Shown: positions 26,790-36,339 of the stretch, in pieces
Layout of the letters: every line of letters begins with the position of its first letter
Numbering within the stretch: position 1 is the stretch's first letter
Assembly: GCF_016031635.1 (NCBI RefSeq)
Contig: NZ_JACEGD010000006.1
Span: 62,001 to 126,000 of the forward strand
Direction of reading: 5' to 3'
Length of the DNA stretch: 64,000 nt
Origin: Bradyrhizobium diversitatis
GTDB lineage: Bacteria; Pseudomonadota; Alphaproteobacteria; Rhizobiales; Xanthobacteraceae
Notes under the pieces: model-generated
The model's input: the letters and a program-made list of their open reading frames with translations, nothing else
The model's database searches: none
Told to the model about the DNA's origin: nothing
Position numbers and translations under genes: made by a program

Positions 26790-26993
26790 CTAGAAGAACA
26801 GCGCGAGCGTGCCGAACATCGCCACGTAGAGGCAAAGTTCGGCGAGCGACGGGTTGCTGAAGACTCTCGCGAAGCCGACGAAGCGCAGCAGCGGGCGAAG
26901 CATCAGGAACGCAAGCAGCGCGATTGCGGCATAGGAGACGATGGGAGCAATGAGCACGCCACCGATGACGAGCTCCCGATATGTGTTTGTCAT
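26790..26993 (-). CDS. Small DUF1656 (AaeX-like) membrane protein
   Basis: A 67-residue protein with two hydrophobic helices (LVIGGVLIAPIVSYAAIALL and LAELCLYVAMFGTLAL). Size, topology and position between the FUSC-type transporter and the HlyD adaptor match the DUF1656/AaeX family, whose exact role is unknown. Overlaps the transporter gene by 4 bases and ends 10 bases before the adaptor start. Confidence 0.88.
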   Translation of the reverse strand: MTNTYRELVIGGVLIAPIVSYAAIALLAFLMLRPLLRFVGFARVFSNPSLAELCLYVAMFGTLALFF

Positions 26994-28885
26994 GGCTGCT
27001 TGCCTTGGCTGGGCTCTGTTGGAGACTGCGATGGTGCAAATATGGTAGCTGCCGGAACCAGCACGGCGATGGCCGAATTCGCGGACAGGTTGTTTTGCGA
27101 TGCCGCCTTGCTCAGCGCCCCGGCAGCGACGAGGATCGCGGCACCGTTGCGCTGGGCGAGGGCGTCTCGTGCGTCCTGCACCAGCCGGGCGAGCGGACCT
27201 TGAGTCAGCCGCTCCAGTTCGGCGCGGCAGCGTCGCAAGCTCTCAACCTGGTCGAAACAGCGCATCGCCTTCGCCGCGATCTGACCATTGAGAGCCGAGG
27301 CGCCGTTTGCGCTCAAAATCTGTTCGACTCGCCCCGCGTCGCGAAACGCGGCTTCCTCTGGCGCGAGGTCTCGAACTCGCCAGCGGTCGAGCTGGCCCAG
27401 CTGGTCCGTGGCCTCTCGCAACAGCAGACGAACTCGCTGGTCGCCCGACAATGGAGGCAGCAGCGTCTGCGCTGCGAGCACGAGCACGGACGACAGGCAG
27501 GCAAAGAAGCTCGTCACGAGAAAGACCTCGGGGTCGTAGTTCTGCGGGTTGGTCGGTGCGAGGACGGCGATCGTGAACACCAGCGTGAGCCGGCCGAGGG
27601 AAGACAGCAGCGGGTTCGGCGACGAGATCAGCAGCGCGAAGCCGATGACGACAGGCGCGAGACCGATCGCCAGCAGTTGAAATTCGGACACGCCGTTGAA
27701 GACGAAATATTTCAGGATGCCCGCCAGCGCGCAGGCGATCGGCATCGCCATCACCGTCACCATCGTGAAGGTGCGTGGCGCGGGCGCCGTCGAGCCGAGG
27801 CCGAGGATCACCGCGACGAGCGAGAGGCAGAGCTCGGTGGTCGGCCAGCCTGTCAGGACGAAGAAGATCGCGATCAGCGTGAATGAGATCGCGGCCCGTG
27901 CGCCGGCCTTCGCCGCGATGCGGCGCGAGCGGTAGAGCGGCGCTCGCCATGCATGATACGGACGTACCCCTTGGTGCAGCGCATCGAGGCTGCTGCGGAC
28001 CTGGGCAAGCTTATGGCTGATCTCGCTGCGGAGCCAGGATCGGGAAATGGCCGTCAGCGTGGCCGCCTTCTGGACCGGGCCGTTCGCACTCTGCGCCGGG
28101 GCGGACGTGACCGGGAGCGCCGCGAGCATGCGCCCAAGGGAGAGGACGCTGACGAGGTCGACCAGCGCGGAACGCGCGGCCGCGGTCCGTGCCGTGCCGA
28201 TGCTCGATTCCGTGGTAAGGCTGGCGATCTCCGGACGTATCGCAGCGATGTCGTGCAACAGGCTCGCGGCAGCCGCTGCGGAGTCAAGGTCGGTACCGTG
28301 CGTGAGGGCCTTGACCCGGTCGTACAGCGCCTCGATGCGGCCTGCCAGTACCGGATGATAGTTCGGCGCGGCCAGCACCTCGTTGACAAGCGCCACCGCA
28401 AGCACCCCGATGCCGATGGCGGCACCGCGCGCGATGCCGGCCGGAAACACCTGGAGCGGCGTGTCGATCTGCTGGATGGCGATCAGGGCAACGGTGATGC
28501 AGCCGAGCGCCGCCGCATAGGCACGATTGCCGTCCAACATGGCGGCGACATAGACGCAGAGCCCGACCCAGATGCCGAGCACGGCGAGCAGGAGGCCGTC
28601 GGTCTGAGAAAACACGCCGGCGATCGCAATCGATGCCATGACCCCAATCGCCGTCGCGAGCAGCCGGTAACCGGCCTTTTCCATGCCCTGACCGCGTGTC
28701 GGCAAAGCCAGGATCGCCACGGTCAAGGCTGCCGACGAGGGGGATTCGAGCTCGAGCCAGAAGCTCGCATAGAGTGCGAGCATCATCGCCAGCCATACCC
28801 GCAGCGCGAAGCCCCAGGAGCTTGCCGGGAAGCCGGCGAAGACCAACGGGGACGGCGCGGCAGCACTGGTGGCGTTCACGGGCAT
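26990..28885 (-). CDS. FUSC-family efflux transporter, AaeB-like
   Basis: A 631-residue inner-membrane protein with two blocks of about five to six hydrophobic helices (residues 25-165 and 335-475), each followed by a soluble domain, the usual FUSC/AaeB arrangement. The N-terminal block includes WGFALRVWLAMMLALYASFW and ESPSSAALTVAILALPTRGQ. AaeB of Escherichia coli exports p-hydroxybenzoate; the substrate here is not shown. First gene of a transporter-DUF1656-adaptor operon. No LysR aaeR-like regulator is adjacent. Confidence 0.88.
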   Translation of the reverse strand: MPVNATSAAAPSPLVFAGFPASSWGFALRVWLAMMLALYASFWLELESPSSAALTVAILALPTRGQGMEKAGYRLLATAIGVMASIAIAGVFSQTDGLLLAVLGIWVGLCVYVAAMLDGNRAYAAALGCITVALIAIQQIDTPLQVFPAGIARGAAIGIGVLAVALVNEVLAAPNYHPVLAGRIEALYDRVKALTHGTDLDSAAAAASLLHDIAAIRPEIASLTTESSIGTARTAAARSALVDLVSVLSLGRMLAALPVTSAPAQSANGPVQKAATLTAISRSWLRSEISHKLAQVRSSLDALHQGVRPYHAWRAPLYRSRRIAAKAGARAAISFTLIAIFFVLTGWPTTELCLSLVAVILGLGSTAPAPRTFTMVTVMAMPIACALAGILKYFVFNGVSEFQLLAIGLAPVVIGFALLISSPNPLLSSLGRLTLVFTIAVLAPTNPQNYDPEVFLVTSFFACLSSVLVLAAQTLLPPLSGDQRVRLLLREATDQLGQLDRWRVRDLAPEEAAFRDAGRVEQILSANGASALNGQIAAKAMRCFDQVESLRRCRAELERLTQGPLARLVQDARDALAQRNGAAILVAAGALSKAASQNNLSANSAIAVLVPAATIFAPSQSPTEPSQGKQP

Positions 28886-29055
28886 CGTGCCTCATCCGTT
28901 TTTCGGCAAAGCGTGCCGCCCGGCCGAAGTCGAAAAAGTCGACGACGATTATGAGGTTTGCAGTTCCTGCCGGTATTTCCGGTCCATCAACCCAGTTGTC
29001 GGAATGCACGTCTGGTTGGGGAGGAGGGCCGTTGCGCGAGGGACGAATAGGCGGG

Positions 29056-29433
29056 CTACGGCGCGTGGCCTGCCAGCGCCTCTTCGAGGCAGCGGATGAT
29101 CTCATCGCCGCTGGAGGGCTTGCCGAGATAGCAATGCGCGCCCGCCGCCATCACACGCTGGCGCACGGATTCGCTTGGAAATGCGGTCATGAAGATGATC
29201 GGGAAGCGGCGGCCGGCGGCAATCAATTGGGCCTGCAACTCATCGCCCGTGATGACCGGCATCTGCACGTCGGTGATCATGCATGCCGGATCATCTCCCG
29301 GCGCATGCCGCAGGAAGTCCAGGCCGGACTCGTAGGCATCGGCCTCGTAGCCGAGCGAACGCACCAGGCTCGCAAGCGAAGCGCGAACGCCTTCATCATC
29401 GTCCACAATCGCAATCACAGGGGTCTTGGCCAT
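29056..29433 (-). CDS. Single-domain response regulator
   Basis: A 125-residue receiver domain with no output domain. Visible: acidic pocket IAIVDDDEGVRASL, phosphoacceptor region MITDVQMPV, the conserved Thr in IIFMTAFP, and Lys in LGKPSSGDE. It lies 106 bases downstream of the FixJ-type regulator on the same strand. It may act as a phosphate sink or as a CheY-like messenger for the same kinase. Confidence 0.9.
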   Translation of the reverse strand: MAKTPVIAIVDDDEGVRASLASLVRSLGYEADAYESGLDFLRHAPGDDPACMITDVQMPVITGDELQAQLIAAGRRFPIIFMTAFPSESVRQRVMAAGAHCYLGKPSSGDEIIRCLEEALAGHAP

Positions 29434-29539
29434 TTGCGCACAATCCTGACCGCGGTGTTCCGCAAGGCAAGGAGGATATCTCCCGTTGCGCGGCCGATAA
29501 TGCCTTATGCACCCGGGGCCCGGACCGCCGAAATTATAC

Positions 29540-30211
29540 TCAGGTTTGGTCCGTAGTCCTGCGGGTTTGGGAAACTCCGAGCGCCTCGGCCTTGCGAACG
29601 AGGTCGGCCAATGACCTAACCCCCATCTTGCGCATGACGTTCCCGCGGTGGATTTTAACCGTGATCTCGCTGAGGCCGATCAGGGCCGCCACCTGCTTGT
29701 TCATCAGGCCGGCGGTGACATGGCCCATCACCTCGCGTTCGCGCGCCGTCAGGGTCTCGTACTGGGCGCGGATGTCCTCCTTGGCCGCGGCTTCGGCACG
29801 GTGCTGCGCATCACGCTCGAGCGCCGCGGTCACGGCATCCAGCATGTCCTGGTCGCGAAACGGCTTTGAAAGGAAGTCGACGGCACCGGCCTTCATGGCA
29901 CGCACCGACATCGGAATGTCCCCGTGGCCGGTCATGAAGATGATCGGATAGCTGATGCCCTGCCGGACGAACTGGCTCTGCAGATCGAGCCCGCTCACGC
30001 CCGGAAGGCGGACGTCCAGCACGATGCAGCCGGGACCGTCGGGCAGCGAGCCGGCAAGCAATTCGGCGGGCGAGCCGTACAGGCGCGTTTGCAGGCCGAC
30101 GGATCGGAACAGGCTGTCGAGCGAGGCGCGGATGCCTTCGTCGTCATCGACGACGATCACCAATGCACTGGAGGGTTGGGCGGGCGGCTGCGCCTGGTTG
30201 GGTCGGGTCAT
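29540..30211 (-). CDS. FixJ-family response regulator
   Basis: A 223-residue DNA-binding regulator. The receiver has VIVVDDDEGIRASL, phosphoacceptor IVLDVRLPG and LSKPFRDQD; a linker leads to a LuxR-type HTH (LTAREREVMGHVTAGLMNKQ, then IGLSEITVKIHRGNVMRKM). It overlaps the histidine kinase gene by 4 bases, so the two form a two-component pair. The domain order is that of FixJ/NodW/TodT proteins. Target genes unknown; a palindrome at 32385-32400 is a candidate site. Confidence 0.93.
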   Translation of the reverse strand: MTRPNQAQPPAQPSSALVIVVDDDEGIRASLDSLFRSVGLQTRLYGSPAELLAGSLPDGPGCIVLDVRLPGVSGLDLQSQFVRQGISYPIIFMTGHGDIPMSVRAMKAGAVDFLSKPFRDQDMLDAVTAALERDAQHRAEAAAKEDIRAQYETLTAREREVMGHVTAGLMNKQVAALIGLSEITVKIHRGNVMRKMGVRSLADLVRKAEALGVSQTRRTTDQT

Positions 30212-32118
30212 GGCAAGGCGTGTTCTTGGCTAAATGGCAATGTCAGGTGGAAGGTCGTTCCCGAGCCCGGAGTGCTCGCCACAGACAACCGGCCGCCGTG
30301 AGCTTCCACCGTGGTTCGGCAGATCGCAAGTCCCATGCCCATTCCGCCATCCTTCGTCGTGAAGAACGGATCAAACAGGCGCGGCAGATCCTCAGGTTGG
30401 ATGCCCGGGCCGCTATCCTGTACCATGATGGCGAGGGTTTCGCTGTCCTCGTTGCCGGCGCGCAGCGTGATGGTGCGGGAACCGGGCTGGCCTGACATGG
30501 CTTGGCCGGCATTGATCAGAAGGTTGACCAGGACCTGTTGTAGTTGGACCCGGTCGCCGCGAATCGGCGGCAGATCGTGCTGCGACTCGACGGTGAGGGT
30601 GACCTGGTCCTTGGCGAGTTCGCGCGCGACCAGTGCGGTCGCCTCCTCGATGATCTCGCCGATTTGCAGCATATCCCGCTGGGGCGGGGCCTTCTTGAGG
30701 AAGGTGCGGATGCGGGTCACGATCTCGCTGGCACGGCGGCCCTGAGCGACGACATGGCCGATCGTCGTCGTAACCTCCTTGAGATCGGGGACGTCGCGCC
30801 GCAGCCAGCGCAAGCCGGCCTCGCCGCTGGTGACGATCGCCGCCAGCGGCTGGTTCACCTCATGCGCAATTGACGCGCTGAGCTCGCCGAGGGTTGCAAC
30901 GCGTGCAGCATGAGCGAGCTCGGCTTGCGCCGCCAGCAGCGCATCCTGCGCCTGCCGACGCTCGGTAATGTCGACGACGAAGATGAGCACGTTGTGATCT
31001 TCGTCGGATTGAGGCGGAAAGGTGATCGTGAACAGCACGGGGAGCTTGCGTCCGTCGAGGCGCACGAGCTCGCTCTCCCCTTCGTGGAACTGCTCTCCTT
31101 CCGCGAATGCCACCAGCGCGTCGAGGAAACTGCGATCGTTCTCGCCTAGCAGCTTGTCCACGTTCTCGATGAAGGCCGCAGAGCTGCTCGCCCCCGCCAT
31201 CTTCTGCAGGGCAGGATTGACGTCGGCAATTCTGGCAAGTCCGCGGGCATGGCGGACGAAATCGGGATGCCGTGCCAGATAATCGCGCAGGTCTGCCCCT
31301 TGGGTGGGTAGCGAACGCAGCGCGGTCCGTAGTCCGCTCCAGTCTTCCTCTACGACGCCGATCCGGCTCGCGTCGAACATTCGGCGGTATCGTTGCTCGC
31401 TCTGCACGAGCGCGCTGTGCGCCGCCACCTGGTCCGTGACGTCGGTGTGCGTTTCGAGCACCCCGACGGGTTTGCCGAGATGGTCGTGTTGCAGCGCCCA
31501 GCGGGCATCGACCGCGAGTACGGCACCGGCCTTCGTGCGCTGCTCAACCCTGCCTTCCCATCGCCCGGTATCGAGCAGGGCGGCCTCGATGACTTCCCTC
31601 CGGTCGGGATAGCTGGTTCGCAGAAGCTTGTCGGCGATCTGGCCGAGCGCCTCCTCGGTGGTCCAGCCGTAGGTCTGTTCCGCGGCCTTGTTCCAGAAAT
31701 TGATCACGCCGGCGCGATCCCGGACGAAGATCATGTCATGCGAGAGGTTGAGGAGGCGAGCCTGCGCCGCCAGGCGATTGGTTGCGGCATGATTCTGGAG
31801 CGCGAGCAGCGTGGTGATTGCGATGGCCGCTAGGCTCACCAGGGCACGAAGGGCCGGTGAGCCGATGGGCTCGTGATCATGCGATAACAGATACGCGGTG
31901 ATCGTCAGGGCGGCACAGCCGATCGCGGCGACGATGATGTCGTTGCGCCGGTTCGTCCTCGCCGCGAGCAGGATCGCAATGACGTAGAGAACCGCGACCG
32001 CGCCTTCGAGCGGCGTCAGCACGTCCACCATGAAGACCGCGAAGGCGAGGACGGCGGACCAGAACCGCAGGCCGGCGCGGCTCATGGACAAGCCCGTGGG
32101 CCGATCAAAGTTCGTCAT
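30208..32118 (-). CDS. PAS sensor histidine kinase, partner of the FixJ-type regulator
   Basis: A 636-residue membrane kinase. About four hydrophobic helices occupy residues 15-110, followed by a PAS domain (FVRDRAGVINFWNKAAEQTY), a PAC region, a second PAS-like segment, then HisKA with LSASIAHEVNQPLAAI. The ATPase domain has QLQQVLVNLLINAGQAM, DSGPGI, LFDPFFTTK and GMGMGLAIC. The FixJ-type regulator overlaps its 3' end. No haem-binding motif of FixL could be confirmed, so the signal is unknown. Confidence 0.92.
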   Translation of the reverse strand: MTNFDRPTGLSMSRAGLRFWSAVLAFAVFMVDVLTPLEGAVAVLYVIAILLAARTNRRNDIIVAAIGCAALTITAYLLSHDHEPIGSPALRALVSLAAIAITTLLALQNHAATNRLAAQARLLNLSHDMIFVRDRAGVINFWNKAAEQTYGWTTEEALGQIADKLLRTSYPDRREVIEAALLDTGRWEGRVEQRTKAGAVLAVDARWALQHDHLGKPVGVLETHTDVTDQVAAHSALVQSEQRYRRMFDASRIGVVEEDWSGLRTALRSLPTQGADLRDYLARHPDFVRHARGLARIADVNPALQKMAGASSSAAFIENVDKLLGENDRSFLDALVAFAEGEQFHEGESELVRLDGRKLPVLFTITFPPQSDEDHNVLIFVVDITERRQAQDALLAAQAELAHAARVATLGELSASIAHEVNQPLAAIVTSGEAGLRWLRRDVPDLKEVTTTIGHVVAQGRRASEIVTRIRTFLKKAPPQRDMLQIGEIIEEATALVARELAKDQVTLTVESQHDLPPIRGDRVQLQQVLVNLLINAGQAMSGQPGSRTITLRAGNEDSETLAIMVQDSGPGIQPEDLPRLFDPFFTTKDGGMGMGLAICRTTVEAHGGRLSVASTPGSGTTFHLTLPFSQEHALP

Positions 32119-32537
32119 CGTCTCAGCTAGGGCTTCTTCTCATCGCAGCCGCGTTGATGCCGCGATTTGATCGCGCCCACAATATCCCCCTAGAGGATTT
32201 TCGTGCCCTCTTAGAAGACCCCGTGGATAGTCCAATGCGGCGAGGGCGGCGCGACGGAAATTCCCCAGCGAAACAAGGCCTATCGGTGATTTTGCCCATC
32301 GCGGACGCGTCAACTTACCGCAGGCAGGGCAGCTTCAGGGCTCGAGGCTGGGGCGGAGTGTTCCGCTCGCTCTCTCGCCCGCGATCATACCTACGTATGA
32401 CGCGGTTAACCCGAGACCTTATCCATGCACCCGCGCGTAGAATGGAGCGTGCGGATCGCCGAGCTACTCTGTTCCCATAGCATTCGGACAAGCCGGCCAG
32501 GCATTGCTGGTGCAAATTGGGACAAGGAGGTTCGACG
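32119..32537. other. Divergent intergenic region between kinase and AraC genes
   Basis: A 419-base non-coding region that must hold promoters for both the leftward kinase and the rightward AraC gene. The one clear structure is an inverted repeat TCATAC-CTAC-GTATGA at 32385-32400. No convincing -35/-10 pair and no other repeat was recognised. Confidence 0.5.
32385..32400. promoter_or_regulatory. Possible operator palindrome
   Basis: Perfect 6-bp inverted repeat TCATAC/GTATGA with a 4-base centre that creates TACGTA, located 138 bases upstream of the AraC start and about 270 bases upstream of the kinase. Half-site style is compatible with LuxR/FixJ-type regulators, but this is an inference from one copy. 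Confidence 0.3.
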
Positions 32538-33392
32538 ATGTCGCTGCAGATATCATACCCGCAAAATGCCGAGGATCATGTCGCCGCCACGATGGACGTC
32601 TCTCCCATCGACGGCCCGCAGCTGCGGTCATTGAAGCGTTCGCCGCGCTCCAGCGAGGCGGCAGTGATGCTCTCCCTCGTGCATCTGGATGTTGCGCTGG
32701 CCATCGAGTCGCCTGCGCCGGACGTGCGGGGATCTGCCAGTGGCGGGCCAAGCTTCAGGGTGTCGGCAAAACGCCTTGCGCACGCGTCCGCGGAGTCCGA
32801 TCGGGAGACGGGTGCGGAGGGAAGCGCGGACCCGGTGATGCGGCGCCTCTCGGATGCACTCGCGGCAACCAAAGCCATGCAAGATCCGCATTCCGCTATT
32901 CTCGTCGACGCATTGCGCCTGGCCATTCTGACCCGGAAGGCCAGCGGGGGAACGACGGCCGGACGAGGCCAGTCCGAGCCGACCGAGAGCGACCGCGGAG
33001 GGCACGCCTGCCGGGCGGTGCGGTCGTTGCAAAAATGGCGTCTCAAGCGCGTCATGCAGTATATCGACGACAATCTGGACGCGAAGGTCACCTTGCAGCA
33101 TCTGGCCGCCGTTGCTGGCCTCAGCCGGATGCACTTCGCCGCGCAGTTCCGGGCGGCCGTCGGCATGCGGCCGCACGAATATTTGCTGAAGCGGCGGATC
33201 GAGCGTGCTCAGGAATTGCTGCAGCGGTCGGACATCTCGCTCGTAGACATCGCCTTGACCGTCGGGTTCCAGACCCAGGCTCATTTCACGACAGTCTTCA
33301 AGCGCTTCGCCGGCAATACGCCATATCAGTGGAGGAGTGCTCACCTTGCGCAATTCCTGCCGTTGCCGCGCCCCGAAGCGAGGGCGTCATGA
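32538..33392 (+). CDS. AraC-family transcriptional regulator
   Basis: A 284-residue regulator whose last about 100 residues form the double-HTH AraC domain: IDDNLDAKVTLQHLAAVAGL, SRMHFAAQFRAAVGMRPHEY, and the signature region SLVDIALTVGFQTQAHFTTV. The N-terminal 170 residues are Ser/Ala/Arg-rich and match no sensor fold I recognise. ATG 32538 is set by a strong AAGGAGG 7 bases upstream. The 3' end overlaps a small ORF by 4 bases. Confidence 0.9.
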   Translation: MSLQISYPQNAEDHVAATMDVSPIDGPQLRSLKRSPRSSEAAVMLSLVHLDVALAIESPAPDVRGSASGGPSFRVSAKRLAHASAESDRETGAEGSADPVMRRLSDALAATKAMQDPHSAILVDALRLAILTRKASGGTTAGRGQSEPTESDRGGHACRAVRSLQKWRLKRVMQYIDDNLDAKVTLQHLAAVAGLSRMHFAAQFRAAVGMRPHEYLLKRRIERAQELLQRSDISLVDIALTVGFQTQAHFTTVFKRFAGNTPYQWRSAHLAQFLPLPRPEARAS

Positions 33393-33643
33393 CCAGCGTC
33401 GGTTTGCAGTCCCTGTTGCTGCCGCTGCTCGGCATTCAGTCGGCGCTGGTGTACCACGAGCTCATGGGATTGTTCGAGATCGCGCGTGTCCTCAGTGCCT
33501 CCTATCGCTTTGCATCCTCGGGATCCGGGTTAGGCGCTCTTTACGGTCGCTTCACTCTGAACTTCTTCAGGACTATTGTCGGAGGCATCGCACACTATGC
33601 ATTGATGGACCGGTCGATCGAGGAGGCGGTCCCGCAGGCTTGA
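33389..33643 (+). CDS. Small hydrophobic protein, doubtful
   Basis: An 84-codon ORF overlapping the AraC stop (ATGA). The product starts MTSVGLQSLLLPLLGIQSAL and has one or two moderately hydrophobic stretches. No family recognised and no independent ribosome site; the overlap is the only support. It may be translated by coupling, or be spurious. Confidence 0.35.
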   Translation: MTSVGLQSLLLPLLGIQSALVYHELMGLFEIARVLSASYRFASSGSGLGALYGRFTLNFFRTIVGGIAHYALMDRSIEEAVPQA

Positions 33644-33768
33644 AAAAGGCGTTGGACCGATACGAGCGGTTTCGCAGTCGGCTCGACGGGCCCATTATGG
33701 CCGAGCGATCCGAGATGCGCAGACGAGCAGGTGTTCGAGGTCGATGTGCCGCTCAGTCACGGCAGGAT

Positions 33769-35136
33769 TTACACTCGCAGGATGGCCTCAATCTCTTGCG
33801 CTGCTCCGAGCAGCGAGCGGTCTTGTCCGCGCGCGGCGATGATCTGAAGGCCGAATGGAAGCCCGCACCGATCCGTTCCGCACCGAATCGAAATCGCCGG
33901 CAGGTGGGCGTGATTGATAAAGGGCGTGAACACCGCGTGGGCCCGCGGGCTTGCGGGTTTTCCACCGATCATGTCCGGGCCGAGCTGCGTCAGCGGCCAC
34001 GCGACGCATGGCACAGTCGGCGTCAGCAAGAGGTCAACTTCAGTGAAGAAAGCCGCGAAGGCATTGGCGATCGCAGCGCTTGCGAGTAGCGCTCCGGCAA
34101 CCTCGGCACCCGACCAGGAGAGACCTCGCTCGATCTGCCTGGCGATGTCGGGATCGAAGATGGTAGGATCTTTGCGGAAAGTATCACCGTAGAGTGCCGC
34201 GAGACCCGCATGCTGAAGCGGCATGATGGCGTCTTCCGTGGTGCCTGCCGGCCAAACGGGATCGCGTTGCGTGATGCACAAACCTGCCGCGGAAAGGCGC
34301 TCGATGGCGGAGGCGAGCCCATTCGCGACGACGTCATCAATCGCGACATCGAGGCCAAGGCGCGGCGAGAACGCGATGCGCTGGCCGCCGATGTCTTCGG
34401 CCTGCAGCGCAACGACAGAAGAATCCGGATCGCGCGGATCGGCGCCGACCATGGCTTCGAACACCAGTGCGATATCGGCCGCATCAGCTGCGATCGGCGC
34501 GATGACGGAGAGGCCAAAGAAGGGCTCGGCGAAACCTGGCCCATAGGGGATCGCGCCATAGGACGGCTTGAAGCCGGCGACCCCGACATGGGCTGGCGGC
34601 CTGCGGCTCGAGCCACCCGCATCGGTGCCGATCGCGAGCGGCACGAGGCCGGCCGCAACCGCGGCCGCCGGTCCCCCCGACGAGCCACCTGGCGTCAGCG
34701 CGGGATCGAGCGGATGCCGCGTTGACCCATACAGCGGCGAGGTGGTGACGCCCTTGCATGCGAACTCGGATGTTGCGCCGATGCCGACGACGACCGCTCC
34801 GGCCCTGCGCAGGCGCTCGATCGCGACGGCATCGTGCGGTGCGATGAAATCGCTAAACAGGCGCGAGCCCTGCGTCACGCGCCAGCCGCCGACCCAGATG
34901 TTGTCCTTCACGATGACGGGGACGCCGGCGAGCGGCATCGCCTCGCCGGCACGCAGGCGATCGTCGACCGCCGCAGCGTCGGCCAGCGTGTGTGCGGGAT
35001 CGATCGTGACGACCGCGTTCAACGCCTTAGCGGCCTCGATCCGCGCGAGCGCGGCCTTTGCGGTTTCGACGGCGCTCGTCCGCCCGGCTGCGAAATCGGC
35101 CGCGATCTCGCGGGCACTATGCGCTGGCATTGGCAC
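33769..35136 (-). CDS. Amidase signature family hydrolase
   Basis: A 455-residue Ser-cisSer-Lys amidase. Catalytic Lys in VIVKDN (about residue 77), the Gly/Ser signature PGGSSGGPAAAVAAG carrying the cis-Ser, and the nucleophile region GTDAGGSSRRPPAHVG. Members hydrolyse diverse amides and the sequence does not fix the substrate. The start overlaps the end of the MFS transporter gene by 20 bases, so the pair probably imports and hydrolyses one class of compound. Confidence 0.9.
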   Translation of the reverse strand: MPMPAHSAREIAADFAAGRTSAVETAKAALARIEAAKALNAVVTIDPAHTLADAAAVDDRLRAGEAMPLAGVPVIVKDNIWVGGWRVTQGSRLFSDFIAPHDAVAIERLRRAGAVVVGIGATSEFACKGVTTSPLYGSTRHPLDPALTPGGSSGGPAAAVAAGLVPLAIGTDAGGSSRRPPAHVGVAGFKPSYGAIPYGPGFAEPFFGLSVIAPIAADAADIALVFEAMVGADPRDPDSSVVALQAEDIGGQRIAFSPRLGLDVAIDDVVANGLASAIERLSAAGLCITQRDPVWPAGTTEDAIMPLQHAGLAALYGDTFRKDPTIFDPDIARQIERGLSWSGAEVAGALLASAAIANAFAAFFTEVDLLLTPTVPCVAWPLTQLGPDMIGGKPASPRAHAVFTPFINHAHLPAISIRCGTDRCGLPFGLQIIAARGQDRSLLGAAQEIEAILRV

Positions 35137-36313
35137 GGCCTCCCCAGATCAGCGCCACCGTGCCGCAGAGGGCGAGGCACGCCAAGGCAAAGAAGGCCGC
35201 GCCGAGGCCGGCCACACCATCAAGGATTGATACCAGCGCGGGCGCCACCAGCAGGCCGGCATAGGATGCGGTCAGCACCGCGCCGGTGGTTTCGCCGATC
35301 CGGTCTTGAGGGGCGAGGCGGGCGATCTCGGCAATGAAGACGCCATTCCAGCCCGACGCCGTCAAGCCGAACAACGCCGCAATCGCGAACTGCCAGGTGC
35401 GACTGAGCGATCCGCCGTCGAGGCCGAGCAGCGCGGCGCAGAAGGCCATGCCGAGACCGATGACGATGAGCACCATGCGCGGAGCATCGAGCCGCATCGC
35501 CACAAATCCCCAGCCGAGCCGGCCGACGAGGCCGCCAGCTTGCGCGCAGGCGAGCGCCATGCCGGCCTCGATATGGCTGAGGCCGAGCTCGCGGGTGCCG
35601 AGCGTGACGAACACCGTGTTGAGCGACACCTGCATGGCGCTGAACGGCATCGAGGCCAGCGCCAGCATCGCGATACGCCGGTCCGCTGTCATCAGCGCCA
35701 GCCGCGCGCGGAGATCGAGCTTTGGGGGCGGGACGAGCTTGACGGCGTAGGCCGGCCGTAACCATTCAAACAGAACGATCGCCAGCAGCGCGCAGAGGCC
35801 CACCACCGCATAGCACCAGGCCGGTCCGAATGCGATGGCGATCGCGGGCAGGGCCAGCGAGCCGCAGACAGCGCCAATCTGGTTGCCGGTCTGGCGCACC
35901 GAGAACACGAAGGTGCGCCGCTCGGCGGTCACGAGCCGCGCCAGCAGCGCCGCGCTCGCCGGTGTTTCGGGCCCCATCGCAAGGCCAAGGCAGATGCCCG
36001 CGGCCAGCAGGGCGGCGGTCGATCCGAGCGCGGCCAGCGCCATGGCGACGACGATGGCCGCCGCGCACAGGCTCGCGATCCGCAGCGAGCCTGCCCGCGC
36101 GATGAAGCCGCCGCCCCAGAACGAGGCCGGGATGCCAACGGCGAACACAGCGCAGGAGAATATCGAGAGCTGCCAGACCTCGATATGGGCGCGCGGCGCG
36201 ACCACGCCAGGCGCGAACAAGGCAAACGCAACGAGGGCCTGCAGCAAGGTCATCGCGCCAAGGGCCGGCAGCAATGCGGGTGCTGGCCGAACGGCCGCGT
36301 TTCTGTCTACCAT
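35117..36313 (-). CDS. MFS transporter
   Basis: A 398-residue carrier with about twelve hydrophobic helices in two halves. FVFSVRQTGNQIGAVCGSLA in the middle is of the type seen in organic-acid and nitrogen-compound MFS permeases. Coupled to the amidase gene downstream by a 20-base overlap. Direction of transport and substrate are unknown. Confidence 0.88.
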   Translation of the reverse strand: MVDRNAAVRPAPALLPALGAMTLLQALVAFALFAPGVVAPRAHIEVWQLSIFSCAVFAVGIPASFWGGGFIARAGSLRIASLCAAAIVVAMALAALGSTAALLAAGICLGLAMGPETPASAALLARLVTAERRTFVFSVRQTGNQIGAVCGSLALPAIAIAFGPAWCYAVVGLCALLAIVLFEWLRPAYAVKLVPPPKLDLRARLALMTADRRIAMLALASMPFSAMQVSLNTVFVTLGTRELGLSHIEAGMALACAQAGGLVGRLGWGFVAMRLDAPRMVLIVIGLGMAFCAALLGLDGGSLSRTWQFAIAALFGLTASGWNGVFIAEIARLAPQDRIGETTGAVLTASYAGLLVAPALVSILDGVAGLGAAFFALACLALCGTVALIWGGRANASA

Positions 36314-36339
36314 GGCGGCTTGCTCATGGGAGGAACAAC

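Noticed and set aside
28886..29055. Short ORF in the gap between the FUSC gene and the response regulator
   Set aside because: Begins inside the antisense of the FUSC start, no ribosome site and no recognisable features.
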